64,000 nt of DNA, taken from contig JBDIVL010000009.1 of assembly GCA_039794405.1 (NCBI GenBank), forward strand, positions 1-64,000, given 5' to 3'. Every line of letters starts with the position of its first letter. The first letter of the stretch is position 1. Under the pieces are notes generated by a model, which saw only the letters and a list, made by a program, of their open reading frames with translations, was not told where the DNA came from and ran no database searches. Below are positions 25,233-34,773 of the stretch, one piece after another. Source of the stretch: JBDIVL01 sp039794405. Lineage in GTDB: Bacteria; Planctomycetota; Brocadiia; Brocadiales; Brocadiaceae. The translations under genes and the position numbers were made by a program.

Positions 25233-26738
25233 TGTACTTTTCATGGATTCTGTCTGATTATGTCTTTTTATTATCCGGGAAACAATATTTGTCGTTGAAA
25301 CACCCTCTACAAAGGGTGCGAATACTACTTTTCCCCCATAGGACTCAATAAATTCCTTACCAACTACTCCAGCATCTTTCCAGTCTTCTCCCTTTACCAA
25401 TACATCAGGTTTTATAGCTTTAATTAAATTCAAAGGTGTTGTTTCATTAAAAAGGACTACGTAAGTTACGTCCTCTAATGCAGAAAGCATTTTGGCACGT
25501 TCTATCTCAGAGATAAAAGGGCGGGTAGGTCCTTTCAGGGTATTGACGGAACGATCGCTATTTAATCCTACGATAAGTAAATCACCCTGCTCTCTGGCAA
25601 ATTTAAGGTAATCAACATGTCCGATATGTAATATATCAAAACAACCATTCGTGAAGACAATCTTATCATTTTTCTTTCTATGTTCACGTACAATAGCCCT
25701 AAGCACATCAGGATCTTTAATCTTACTTGACAACTGATTTTTTCCACTCATGAGCTCGTGCAAAATTTCTCCTTTGCTGACAGGAGTTGCGCCAATTTTC
25801 CCAACTTCAATTCCTGCTGCAATATTGGCCAGTGGAGCGGCTTCCTCAAAACTGTAGCCACTTCCAACCACCATACCAAATATGCTAAGCACCATGTCGC
25901 CTGCACCTGTTACATCAAATACCGCCCGCGGAACCGTTGGTATAATTTTTCCAAATCCACTCTTGTGATATAAGAACATACCATCTTTATCAATAGTAAT
26001 TATACAATATTCCAGTAAAAGATCAGAAACAAGTTTCTTTCCGGCACGGTTCAGACTGTTGATATCTGTAATTTTTATTCCCGTTGCAAGTTCAGTTTCA
26101 AATCTGTTAGGAGTCATTGCGGTAAAATCTTTATAACAGGTATAATCGCTCATCATTTTAGGGTCCACAATTACCGTCTTTTGATATTCTTTACAGAGGG
26201 TTACAATTTTCTTTAAAAATGAAAGAGAGAGTAGTCCTTTGTTCATGTCAGAAACTAAAACAATATCACATATTGGTATAGTCTTGCACAGGTAGTCGTT
26301 TAGTTGCGCTTCTATTTCCGGAGAAATAGCGTGTGTTTTTTCATAATCAACCCGTAGTAACTGCTGTATTCCTTTTCCAGCGGTTTGTAAATGTCCCATC
26401 AATCGCATCTTTAAGGTAGTCGGACGGGTTTTATCAAAAATTATTCCGGTTCCGTCAACTCCCATATCTTTAAAAGTATTCAAAAGAGTTTGGCCATGTA
26501 TATCATCACCAATGATACCACAAGTAAATACCCGTGCACCTAATGTCTGCAAATTATTTATAACACTTCCGGCACCGCCAGGCCGAACATCTTCCGAAGA
26601 AACATTAATAACTGGGATGGGAGCCTCTTGTGAAATGCGTTTAACCTCACCCCATACATATTTGTCAAGCATTAAATCGCCAATGACCAGAATTTTTGGA
26701 GAACCCAGGTTTGAGATAATATTGAATAATTTATCCAT
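25224..26738 (-). CDS. hldE: Bifunctional heptose-7-phosphate kinase / heptose-1-phosphate adenylyltransferase
   Basis: 504 residues. The N-terminal PfkB/ribokinase domain (KILVIGDLMLDKYVWGEVKRIS, RPGGAGSVINNL, DVTGAGDMVLSIFG) phosphorylates heptose-7-phosphate. The C-terminal nucleotidyltransferase domain from about residue 358 (FTNGCFDILHIGHVDYL with HxGH, GLNSDRSV) adenylylates heptose-1-phosphate. Makes ADP-heptose for LPS core. GGAG lies upstream of the ATG. The C-terminal extension after SRIIKR is partly encoded by a dispersed repeat. Confidence 0.95.
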   Translation of the reverse strand: MDKLFNIISNLGSPKILVIGDLMLDKYVWGEVKRISQEAPIPVINVSSEDVRPGGAGSVINNLQTLGARVFTCGIIGDDIHGQTLLNTFKDMGVDGTGIIFDKTRPTTLKMRLMGHLQTAGKGIQQLLRVDYEKTHAISPEIEAQLNDYLCKTIPICDIVLVSDMNKGLLSLSFLKKIVTLCKEYQKTVIVDPKMMSDYTCYKDFTAMTPNRFETELATGIKITDINSLNRAGKKLVSDLLLEYCIITIDKDGMFLYHKSGFGKIIPTVPRAVFDVTGAGDMVLSIFGMVVGSGYSFEEAAPLANIAAGIEVGKIGATPVSKGEILHELMSGKNQLSSKIKDPDVLRAIVREHRKKNDKIVFTNGCFDILHIGHVDYLKFAREQGDLLIVGLNSDRSVNTLKGPTRPFISEIERAKMLSALEDVTYVVLFNETTPLNLIKAIKPDVLVKGEDWKDAGVVGKEFIESYGGKVVFAPFVEGVSTTNIVSRIIKRHNQTESMKSTIS

Positions 26739-26769
26739 TGATTAAGACTCCGGGGGAAAATAGTGTTTT

Positions 26770-27408
26770 TTAAAATTTAGTATTTTGGTTATTCTCTAAA
26801 ACGAGCTCATCCGCCTCGTCGAGGAAATATGATATCTTAATATTAAGTGATGAGGACAATTTATCTAGTGTTGTAAGGGAGGCTGCAATTTGTCCATTTT
26901 CAATCTGAGATAGCAAACTCGGCGATAAACCCGTCCGGCTTGCCAGTTGCTTTTGGGTAATTTTCTTACTTTTTCTTATCGATTTTAGTTTTTTCCCTAT
27001 AGAACTTTTGAGCTTATCTTTTGAATTCCCAATAAGGCAGTATGTTTTTTGTGCATTATTGAGTGCCTTTCGGAGGTCATTTAAATCAAAAGGCTTCTTT
27101 AGGTAATCAAACGCATCAAGCTTCATCGTCTCAACTGCTGTTTTAAAAGAAGGATAGCCTGTCAATATAATGACACAAATATTACTGTATCTTGACTTTA
27201 TTTCCTTGAGTAATTCTGTACCACTTATTTGTGGCATTTTCAAATCCAGGATAATAATATGAAATTTTTCCTGTTCCAAAGTGGGTAAGGTATCCATTGG
27301 TTTTGTTATGCCTTTTGTAATATATCCTTCATCAGACAGAAATTTTGTTAAATACAAGTTATAGTCTTTATCATCATCTACAACTAATATTTTTATTCCT
27401 CTATCCAT
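26770..27408 (-). CDS. Response regulator: receiver domain fused to an XRE-type helix-turn-helix
   Basis: 212 residues. The receiver domain (1-125) has the acidic pair VDDD, phospho-acceptor Asp in IIILDLKMP, Thr in ILTGY and Lys in LKKPF. A linker leads to a Cro/C1-type HTH (about 135-195: KLKSIRKSKKITQKQLASRT followed by GLSPSLLSQIENGQ). The output domain is unusual because most response regulators use NtrC, OmpR or LuxR outputs. It overlaps the sensor kinase gene by eight bases, so it is probably that kinase's partner. Confidence 0.85.
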   Translation of the reverse strand: MDRGIKILVVDDDKDYNLYLTKFLSDEGYITKGITKPMDTLPTLEQEKFHIIILDLKMPQISGTELLKEIKSRYSNICVIILTGYPSFKTAVETMKLDAFDYLKKPFDLNDLRKALNNAQKTYCLIGNSKDKLKSSIGKKLKSIRKSKKITQKQLASRTGLSPSLLSQIENGQIAASLTTLDKLSSSLNIKISYFLDEADELVLENNQNTKF

Positions 27409-29764
27409 GAACTATTGCCTTTCCAAAATCTACAGGTAAAATAATATCAAAGGTAGTACCCCTACCTACTTTACTTTTTACATAGATTTTACCATGATGC
27501 CTCTCTATAATTCCATAAGTAATAGACAATCCAAGGCCTGTTCCTTTTCCCACTTCTTTTGTTGTGAAGAAGGGGTCGAAGATTTTCGATAAATAATCTT
27601 CAGGAATACCTGTACCCGTATCTTTAAAATTAATACTAATTGTCTTCTTGTCCCTCTGTGCCGTAGTTATTGAGATGGTATCTCCGCTCTCAGTCGCGTC
27701 ATCGGCATTAATTAATAAATTCATAAGTACCTGTTGTAATTGCTCTGCAAAACCATGAATCTTTGGTAAAGAAGGTGATAGTTTCAAGATAATGCTTTTA
27801 TTTTTTGCAGTAAACTGTTCGATAATAAGGGCAACGGTATTTTTAATTAATTCATTAATATGGACAGGTTTGGGTTGTTCGTTTCCTTCGAAGTGAGACA
27901 AATCCAGCAAGGAATCGACTGTTTTTTCAATGCGTTTCGTTACCTTTTGCATAGTTTTAAATTCTTTTATAGTTTCCTTTGTAAAGGTATCGTTCCTTTC
28001 TAGAAATCCCTGTATCATTCCTGAAAGAATCGCAAGGGGTGTATTGATTTCATGGGCAACACCGGAAGCAAGTCTCCCAATAGAAATTAATCTATCAGAA
28101 TGCATCAGTTGTTGCTGAAGCTTTTTCTGTTCCTCTTCTTCTTGCTTCCTTACTGTAATATCCTGAATCAACTCCAATACCTGCACAACTTTTCCATCTT
28201 TATCGAGGATTGGAGAACTGATAACATTGCAGAATTTCTTTTTATGGTGATTGTAAATTACCCGTTCTACCTGGTTTATTCTTCCTGTTTCGAACACTTT
28301 GATAGAAGGATAGTCTGCGGGAACAGACTGAAAGTGACAATAAGTTTCAAAACAGGTATGATTCACGATATTTTTGCCTAATGGATGATTCTCTATTAGT
28401 CTTTTATTTACCCAGCATATCTTATTATTTCTATCAATAACAAGAAGGTCCGCTCCTATTTCACTTACAATATTATCCAGTTTCTTCTTTTCTTCTGTTA
28501 ATTCGATCTCGAGGTTTTTCCTTTTGGTTATATCCCGAAAATGTACCAGTAAGTATAAAATGTTATTCCATTCTCTTACTACGATAATATCCAATTCCAT
28601 GACCAGGGTTTGCTGATTTTTACTAATGACTTCAATTTCTGTTGTCGGGACTTTCCTGTTAACTGCCATTGCAAGAAGTTCCGCAACAAATTTTTTTGAT
28701 GTCTCTGGTAAGAAATCATAAATATACTTGCCTAAAAGTTCTTCCATTTTATAGCCAATGATCTCCTCTTCACGTTGGTTTACGGTAAGAATTTTTCCGT
28801 TAAGATCTATCATCAGCATAGAATCCGCGGCATGATTAAACAATGTCTTGTAACGTTCTTCTGAGGCTTTGATACGGTTAAATAGCTTGGTGTTCTCGAT
28901 GGCAATAGCCAATTGCGGAGCTATTTGCCAGAGATAATAGTAACACTGCTCACTAAAACAATTTGTCCTTTCACTGCCAAAGGTAATGGCACCAAGTACT
29001 TCTCCTTTATAGGTAAGAGGAAAACCGAGGCGAGAGTGTATTCCTTCTCTATACAATACCTTGTCAGTCCAAAAACGGCCTTTTTCTGTATTATCAACAA
29101 TGACTGGTTCACCTGTTTTGATAATCTCTCCTAAAAGGCTTCCGGACATTGGAAAGGATTCACCCTCTTTTATCTCGCTGAAATTATATGTCTTTGTCAG
29201 TGCAAATACCTGAAACCATTGTCCCTGTTCATTGGAAATGATTATGCAGGCACGATCAAAAGGCATAACCCTTTTTAACTCACTACACACGGTTGAAAAA
29301 CTTTCACGAATATCTAAACTTGTAGCAATGGTTTTATTGATGTTGCCAATAATTTCTTTGTCTGTGAGGGTTTTTTTGAGGCTTGCTTCTAACTGTTGCT
29401 TGTAAAGGGCTTTTTCGATGGTCTTTTTTAGATAATCGGGGTCAAAAGGCTTCAGGATATAATCAACCGTATCTAAGCACAGGGTGTTAACTACGGTCTT
29501 TATTTTACCTTGGTCAATCATAACGAGTATGATTGTGTTTACTGAAACCTCTTTAATCTTGTTTACTAACGAAAGCTCACGAACATCTTGTAACCGAAGG
29601 TCAAACAAAATTAAATCTACACCTTGTTTACTGAGAGTTCGAACTGCGTCATTACTGTTCGATACTGTGTAAACATAATATCCATTTTCCTCCAGCAGGC
29701 CTTTCAGCGATACACACATGAGCTTATCATCATCGATGATAAGGATACTGTGCCGTTTTTGCAT
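27401..29764 (-). CDS. Hybrid sensor histidine kinase (REC-GAF-PAS-PAS-HisKA-HATPase)
   Basis: 787 residues, no membrane segment, so cytosolic. Order: receiver domain (1-120; Asp in LILFDLRL and Lys in LKPF present, but the usual Thr/Ser position reads ILVMIDQ), GAF (about 150-295), two PAS domains (from LFNHAADSMLMID and from IVSEIGADLLVIDRNNKICW), HisKA with the H-box VAHEINTPLA, and HATPase with NLLINADDAT, DTGTGIPEDYLSKIFDPFF and GKGTGLGLS. The partner regulator follows in an eight-base overlap. The signal is unknown. The receiver may be inactive or constitutive because of the altered Thr position. Confidence 0.88.
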   Translation of the reverse strand: MQKRHSILIIDDDKLMCVSLKGLLEENGYYVYTVSNSNDAVRTLSKQGVDLILFDLRLQDVRELSLVNKIKEVSVNTIILVMIDQGKIKTVVNTLCLDTVDYILKPFDPDYLKKTIEKALYKQQLEASLKKTLTDKEIIGNINKTIATSLDIRESFSTVCSELKRVMPFDRACIIISNEQGQWFQVFALTKTYNFSEIKEGESFPMSGSLLGEIIKTGEPVIVDNTEKGRFWTDKVLYREGIHSRLGFPLTYKGEVLGAITFGSERTNCFSEQCYYYLWQIAPQLAIAIENTKLFNRIKASEERYKTLFNHAADSMLMIDLNGKILTVNQREEEIIGYKMEELLGKYIYDFLPETSKKFVAELLAMAVNRKVPTTEIEVISKNQQTLVMELDIIVVREWNNILYLLVHFRDITKRKNLEIELTEEKKKLDNIVSEIGADLLVIDRNNKICWVNKRLIENHPLGKNIVNHTCFETYCHFQSVPADYPSIKVFETGRINQVERVIYNHHKKKFCNVISSPILDKDGKVVQVLELIQDITVRKQEEEEQKKLQQQLMHSDRLISIGRLASGVAHEINTPLAILSGMIQGFLERNDTFTKETIKEFKTMQKVTKRIEKTVDSLLDLSHFEGNEQPKPVHINELIKNTVALIIEQFTAKNKSIILKLSPSLPKIHGFAEQLQQVLMNLLINADDATESGDTISITTAQRDKKTISINFKDTGTGIPEDYLSKIFDPFFTTKEVGKGTGLGLSITYGIIERHHGKIYVKSKVGRGTTFDIILPVDFGKAIVHG

Positions 29765-30130
29765 ATAAAATGTAATCTACAATATTAGCTAAGTATTGGA
29801 CTTAAAAAACCTTATTAATTCAGTTATATTAATACTACAGAAAATGTATGTCAAGAATAAAGCACATTGGTCATTTGGCGGATTGTATGCTAACTTTAAG
29901 GAAGTTATTGGAATGTTACCTGAGGTGATGCGCTATATCTTGAAGTTGGTTCATTGAGATATGACTATCATGTGAACTAATAAAAACATTAATATTATTT
30001 GAGATTACACATCTCAACCCTTCCAATGTCATGCATGGTGCTTTTATCTATCCGGTAGATTTTAAGTTTCTGTAGAGTGGATTAATCAAGGAAAATTCAC
30101 TGGTCGTACTTGAGAAGTATAACAAGGCTG

Positions 30131-30377
30131 GGTATAATTAGTATTTGAATGAAAACTTGCAAAAAATGTCGTCTCGAGCAGAGCGAGAGATCTTTGATCA
30201 TGAAAAAAGCTGTCAGCGCTCAACAGATAGTCGATAGCTAAATTCCGAGGTTTCGAGATTTCTCCCGAAACCTGCCCTGAGCAAAAGATTTCTCGTTGCT
30301 CCACTCCTCGAAATGACTGAAAGCGAAGGGGTCAAAATGACAAAAGTATGGATTTTCGTTCAGATACTAATTACCTA
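30131..30377. mobile_element. MITE-like element with imperfect terminal inverted repeats
   Basis: The left end (30131-30155, GGTATAATTAGTATTTGAAT...) is the near reverse complement of the right end (30353-30377). The 250-base body holds two opposed copies of the GTCATTTCGAG/AAATCTTT-type dispersed repeat (30165-30195 and 30258-30317). No transposase. It would be mobilised in trans, if at all. Confidence 0.45.
30258..30317 (-). repeat. GTCATTTCGAG...AAATCTTTTGC dispersed repeat, copy A
   Basis: The reverse complement of this stretch reads GTCATTTCGAGGAGTGGAGC then AACGAGAAATCTTTTGCTCA and ends TTTCGGGAGAAAT. It matches 43195-43253 over its whole length at roughly 70-75 per cent by eye, in the opposite orientation. 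Confidence 0.6.
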
Positions 30378-30452
30378 GGGCGGATAGCCGCAATCAAATA
30401 AGGTGTTACATAGAGACAAATAAAGCATTATACAATTAAAAATACAATACTT

Positions 30453-31529
30453 ATGTATAAAATAGAAATTTCATCAATTACTGATATATCTTTCGCTGAG
30501 CTTGAGACATTGTGTACGTCGATGAATGAACCTGTCTACCGGGCGAAGCAATTACTCTCCTGGGTTTATAATAAAGGTGCAAATACTTTTGACCAAATGT
30601 CTAACCTGCCAAAGGAATTCAGAAGGCACATGGATAAGGGATACCGGGTCTTTCAAACAAAAGTGGATACTATTATACAAACTGCTGATGGAACGGAGAA
30701 GTTTCTGATCCGGTTATCTGATGGAAATGTGATAGAGTGTGTTCTCTTAAGAGATGGTAAAAGAATTACAGCATGTATCTCTACACAGGTGGGTTGTGCT
30801 ATGGCATGCCAATTCTGCGCAAGCGGTTTATCTGGGCTAGAAAGAGATTTGAGTGCTGGTGAAATTGTTGAGCAAGTACTCCATATCAAAAGGCACCTTC
30901 TTTCTGATGAACACCTTACTAACGTTGTTTTTATGGGAATTGGTGAACCTCTTATCAATTACGATAATACTATTAAGGCTGTCAGGATTATTAATGCTGA
31001 ATGGGGATTTGGGATAGGAGCGCGCCATATTACCATCTCAACGGTCGGGATTATTGATGGAATTCGCCGATTAGCCCACGAAGGACTTCAGATCAATCTT
31101 GCGATATCCCTTCATGCACCGAATGACATTATTCGGTCGAAGATAATACCGTCGAATAAAAAAACAGGTATTTCAAAAATCGTCGCCGCGGCTAAAGAAT
31201 ATTTTAGCGTTACAAGGCGAGATATTAGTTTTGAATATATTTTAATTGATGGTGTTAACACATCGAAGCAGGATGCAGAGTTACTAGCGAGACTGCTGAA
31301 AGGTATTCAATGTAATATGAATCTTCTTCCCTTAAATCCTGTTGAAGAATCCAACTTCAAACCTCCCTCCAAGGAAGCAATTATAACGTTCTGTAAGATA
31401 CTGGAAAAACATGGATATACAGTTACCGTGCGAAAGAAAAAGGGCGATGGCATAGGTGCCGCATGTGGTCAACTCCGCCTGCAAAGTGTAGATTTTTATG
31501 GAAAAAATGAGAAGTTTGTTGTTAAATAG
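30453..31529 (+). CDS. rlmN: Dual-specificity 23S rRNA A2503 / tRNA A37 C2-methyltransferase
   Basis: 358 residues. Radical SAM enzyme methylating C2 of A2503 in 23S rRNA and A37 in some tRNAs. Seen: YRAKQLLSWVYNKG at the N-terminus, VGCAMACQFCASG with the CxxxCxxC iron-sulphur motif, GIGEPLINYDN, SLHAPND, and the C-terminal catalytic Cys in GAACGQL. No good ribosome site before the ATG. Confidence 0.95.
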   Translation: MYKIEISSITDISFAELETLCTSMNEPVYRAKQLLSWVYNKGANTFDQMSNLPKEFRRHMDKGYRVFQTKVDTIIQTADGTEKFLIRLSDGNVIECVLLRDGKRITACISTQVGCAMACQFCASGLSGLERDLSAGEIVEQVLHIKRHLLSDEHLTNVVFMGIGEPLINYDNTIKAVRIINAEWGFGIGARHITISTVGIIDGIRRLAHEGLQINLAISLHAPNDIIRSKIIPSNKKTGISKIVAAAKEYFSVTRRDISFEYILIDGVNTSKQDAELLARLLKGIQCNMNLLPLNPVEESNFKPPSKEAIITFCKILEKHGYTVTVRKKKGDGIGAACGQLRLQSVDFYGKNEKFVVK

Positions 31530-31607
31530 ACCCAACTAACGGGAAACGATAAATTCAATTTATACCTCCTCATCGAATCGTAATAGAATCTGTTGTTCCA
31601 TCATTTT

Positions 31608-31623
31608 AAGGAGAATTCCCATC
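31608..31623 (+). promoter_or_regulatory. Ribosome site pointing to an ATC start codon
   Basis: AAGGAG followed seven bases later by ATC. The only other near-cognate codon close by is ATT at 31615, too near the ribosome site to serve. Confidence 0.55.
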
Positions 31624-33174
31624 GCAAGTCGTATAAAGATCGGACTTATTGATACGATAAAAGAAACGGTTACGAGGGTAATTCAGCAAGCTGGTTCATT
31701 TAAGGGTTGTAAATATGCAGATATCAGGCTCGGTATTCATGAAATAAAGTGTGCCAGTGCCGAAGACGGTAATGCCAGAGGTGTGAATGCAGATGCCTCA
31801 ATTTCCTTTGGAATCAGGATGCTGGCTGGCGAAATGAGTGCATGGGGATTTTACGGTCAAACCCTTGGAGAGGATGAATCGAACGCAAAAAGTATTTATA
31901 AAACACTCACTTTAGGCATAAATAAGGCGTATGCAAGGGCGGTTGCCAACGCAAATAAAAAAGCTGAATTCAAACTTATTGCCCCTTCATTAACCGGAGT
32001 AAATCTTGCTAAAATCGATATTTGCAGTGATACCGTTCATGCCACCTTTGATGAGGATCCAAGGGATGTATTACTTAAAAATATCCTTGCCCTTTGTACA
32101 AGTACGTCTCGGGACATGCGAAGTGTCTCCAAGGATGTCCGGTACACCTATATTGATATCCAAACAGGGATAAGTAGGGAACTTTTTTGCAGTACGGAAG
32201 GCGCTTGCATTGATCAATCATGCACACTTACTCAGGGACTGGTAACTGTGGTGGCACAAAAGGCCGGAGGGATTCCTGAGGTATGTAATGATTATGTAGG
32301 TGGTCTCCGTGGATGGGAAGTTTTAAAAGGTAAAAATGTTTACAAACAACCATTTGATGTCTTTGCATTATTACGAACACGCGAGACTTTGGAACTTATT
32401 GAGTCAGAATTTCTTCCTGCTACCAGCGAACCAGTCGTGGTTGTAACAAATCCACACTTTAATGCGCTCCTAGTCCATGAAATTGTAGGTCATCCTGCTG
32501 AAGCGGACAGGGCATTAAAACTCGAAACTGCATACGCAGGCCGATCCTGGTTATTCAGGGATTTTCAGGATAATGAATTGGGAAAACAGATTGCATCTTC
32601 CTTATTAACTGCATATTCAGACCCGGCTATGGACGGATACGGACATTATAAATATGATATGGAAGGTACCCCTGCTAAACGGGTAAATATCATTGAAAAT
32701 GGAATATTCAAGGGGTTTATGAATGGGCGTGAATATGCCGAAGTTTTAAATCAGTCTCCAAACGGTTCTATGCGGGCGACAGAATCAGAGCTTGTTCCTC
32801 TTGTCCGAATGACCAATACTGTTTTTGCTAATGGAAATAAACCACCCGGGGAAATAATCGCTGAAGTCAAAGAGGGATATTATATCGTCAACCACCGGAC
32901 TCCATCCATCAGCGAATCAAGAGAGAATTTTCGTATTTCTGCACAAAAGGTATATCAGATAGAAAATGGGAAAATTACGGGGTTATACAGGCAAGGTGGT
33001 ATCACTGCGGATTCAAAAGATTTTTTTATGAATATCGACGCCGTTGGAAATGATTTTGAGATCTTTCCAGTACCCAACTGCGGAAAGGGACAGCCTATGC
33101 AGATAATGCGTGTTGGAAATGGTGGTCCCACATTACGTTCCAAGGCGAGATTAACAGGACGGAAGGAATTATGA
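31621..33174 (+). CDS. tldD: TldD-family metalloprotease, apparently starting at ATC
   Basis: About 517 residues. TldD, with its partner TldE (PmbA), processes peptides and is known from microcin and CcdA processing. The HExxxH zinc motif is present (LLVHEIVGHPAEADRA). The open frame runs from 31540 and contains no ATG, GTG or TTG until GTG 31783, which lies inside the conserved N-terminal domain. AAGGAG at 31608-31613 is seven bases before ATC 31621 (ATC GCA AGT CGT), and family-like sequence begins right there. I therefore place the start at ATC, a very rare start codon; a sequencing error or a real ATG-to-ATC change would also explain it. The stop overlaps tldE by four bases. Confidence 0.82.
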   Translation: MASRIKIGLIDTIKETVTRVIQQAGSFKGCKYADIRLGIHEIKCASAEDGNARGVNADASISFGIRMLAGEMSAWGFYGQTLGEDESNAKSIYKTLTLGINKAYARAVANANKKAEFKLIAPSLTGVNLAKIDICSDTVHATFDEDPRDVLLKNILALCTSTSRDMRSVSKDVRYTYIDIQTGISRELFCSTEGACIDQSCTLTQGLVTVVAQKAGGIPEVCNDYVGGLRGWEVLKGKNVYKQPFDVFALLRTRETLELIESEFLPATSEPVVVVTNPHFNALLVHEIVGHPAEADRALKLETAYAGRSWLFRDFQDNELGKQIASSLLTAYSDPAMDGYGHYKYDMEGTPAKRVNIIENGIFKGFMNGREYAEVLNQSPNGSMRATESELVPLVRMTNTVFANGNKPPGEIIAEVKEGYYIVNHRTPSISESRENFRISAQKVYQIENGKITGLYRQGGITADSKDFFMNIDAVGNDFEIFPVPNCGKGQPMQIMRVGNGGPTLRSKARLTGRKEL

Positions 33175-34637
33175 TAAGCGTGGAAGATTTGAGAACCTGT
33201 GTTCGGAACGGGATAGATTTCGTCAAAAGCCAAAAGGACATTGCCGATGTTGAGATCTTTGCATCATGGAACGAGCATATAACAGTGCGGCTCAATTATA
33301 CATCTGATATCCTCTGTAATGGCGTCCAGGAACCTAAATCAACCCAAGTTAACGGTATCGGTTTGTTTGCCGTTTTTAAAACAGGGAAAGAAATAAAGGT
33401 GGGGTTTGGCAGTGTCTCCAATACCATGAGCCCAAAGGGTGTTGCAGAGGCATTTCAAAAGGCAAAAAGAAACAAGATACATGATCCGGATTTTAAATCT
33501 CTTCCAGAATCTGCGGGAAAACCAGTATTAGAAAATTATCATGATCCTGCGGTAATGGACATTAGCGATGAAACAATTGTTGATCTAGGCTGGCGAGGTC
33601 TAAAGGGAGCGCTAACTGAATTTAATCAAAAATATTTTGATAAATCAATTATCATCGGCGGTGACATTACTATTCGGAAAGAGCGCATGGCCATCGCAAG
33701 TACAAAAGGTATTGATGACTTCGATGAATCCACCATTCTTACAGCAAACATGACCGCTATGGTTGAGAAGGAGAAAGTAAAAGGAGCGGGTTGGAATACA
33801 AGTACCCATGTATCTCAGTTTAATCCTGAAGAGGCAGGACATGAATCGGCTGAAAGTGCTATAAAAACCATCGGCGGAGAGAGGATATCTTCCGGAACGT
33901 ACAACGTTATCTTTGGAAGACAACCTTTGACAGATTTATTTATTAATATTATAATTCCTGCATTAAGTCTTTCTTCTGTAAATGCATCGGATACACCCTT
34001 TTTGGGTAAATTGGGGAAAAAGATTGCATCGGATTTATTAACCGTCTACGATGATGGTATAATAAAGGGTGCCATCGGCAGTAAAAAAATTTCATGTGAA
34101 GGAATTCCAACAGGGAGGACAGACCTCATTCATCAGGGACTTCTTGTAGGTTTTCTCTCAAATAATTATCTTTCCAAAAAACTGGGAAATGTTTTTGCTA
34201 CATTTATACCACGAAATGGATTTCGTTATTCAAAAGGTATCAGGAGCCATACCGTACAACCAAGGATATGTCCAACAAACATCATCATAGAAAGTAAAGA
34301 GAAAGTGGACAGCCGGACACTCTTATCAAAAATCAATGACGGTATTTACATTGGTAGAATCTGGTATACATACCCAATAAATGGACTTGCTGCAGGTGAT
34401 TTCACGAGTACCATCATTGCTGATTCTTATCTCGTAAAAGGGGGTAAAATTGTTAAACCCCTGAGACCTAATACCGTAAGGATTAATAGTAATATCATGG
34501 ATATATTACATAATATTATTGCTGTATCAAAGGATACAAAACAAACGATTGTATGGGGAGGTGAAGAAGTTGTGATAGCACCTGAAATTGCTGTCCAGGG
34601 TGTTAAGCTTGATAATATCGCGGGTTTTATAACATAA
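33171..34637 (+). CDS. tldE: TldE/PmbA-family protein
   Basis: 488 residues. The catalytically inactive-like partner of TldD. Seen: N-terminal alpha/beta segment DIADVEIFASWNEHITVRLN, central YNVIFGRQPLTDLF, and the C-terminal beta-sandwich with GIPTGRTDLIHQGLLVGFL and GIYIGRIWYTYPINGLAAGD. The HExxxH motif is absent, as expected for the TldE side. Starts inside the tldD stop (four-base overlap), so the two are made together. Confidence 0.9.
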   Translation: MISVEDLRTCVRNGIDFVKSQKDIADVEIFASWNEHITVRLNYTSDILCNGVQEPKSTQVNGIGLFAVFKTGKEIKVGFGSVSNTMSPKGVAEAFQKAKRNKIHDPDFKSLPESAGKPVLENYHDPAVMDISDETIVDLGWRGLKGALTEFNQKYFDKSIIIGGDITIRKERMAIASTKGIDDFDESTILTANMTAMVEKEKVKGAGWNTSTHVSQFNPEEAGHESAESAIKTIGGERISSGTYNVIFGRQPLTDLFINIIIPALSLSSVNASDTPFLGKLGKKIASDLLTVYDDGIIKGAIGSKKISCEGIPTGRTDLIHQGLLVGFLSNNYLSKKLGNVFATFIPRNGFRYSKGIRSHTVQPRICPTNIIIESKEKVDSRTLLSKINDGIYIGRIWYTYPINGLAAGDFTSTIIADSYLVKGGKIVKPLRPNTVRINSNIMDILHNIIAVSKDTKQTIVWGGEEVVIAPEIAVQGVKLDNIAGFIT

Positions 34638-34773
34638 AATTGTAGCAAGCTTTAACAATAAACTCTCATATAAAGAAAGGAGATACACAAGATAAACTAT
34701 CAAGATTTTACTGAATGCATGATTTCTTATTGTAGTACATCATTAAAAAAATATTCATACAAGGAGGTTTATT

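Larger units (their letters stand above)
29765..30452. other. Gene-free 690-base region with repeat debris
   Basis: Lies between the divergent kinase and rlmN genes. It contains a candidate miniature element at 30131-30377 and a GCGGATAGCCGCAATCAAAT word near 30381 that recurs after other genes. The left half (29765-30130) is AT-rich without a supported gene. Confidence 0.5.
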
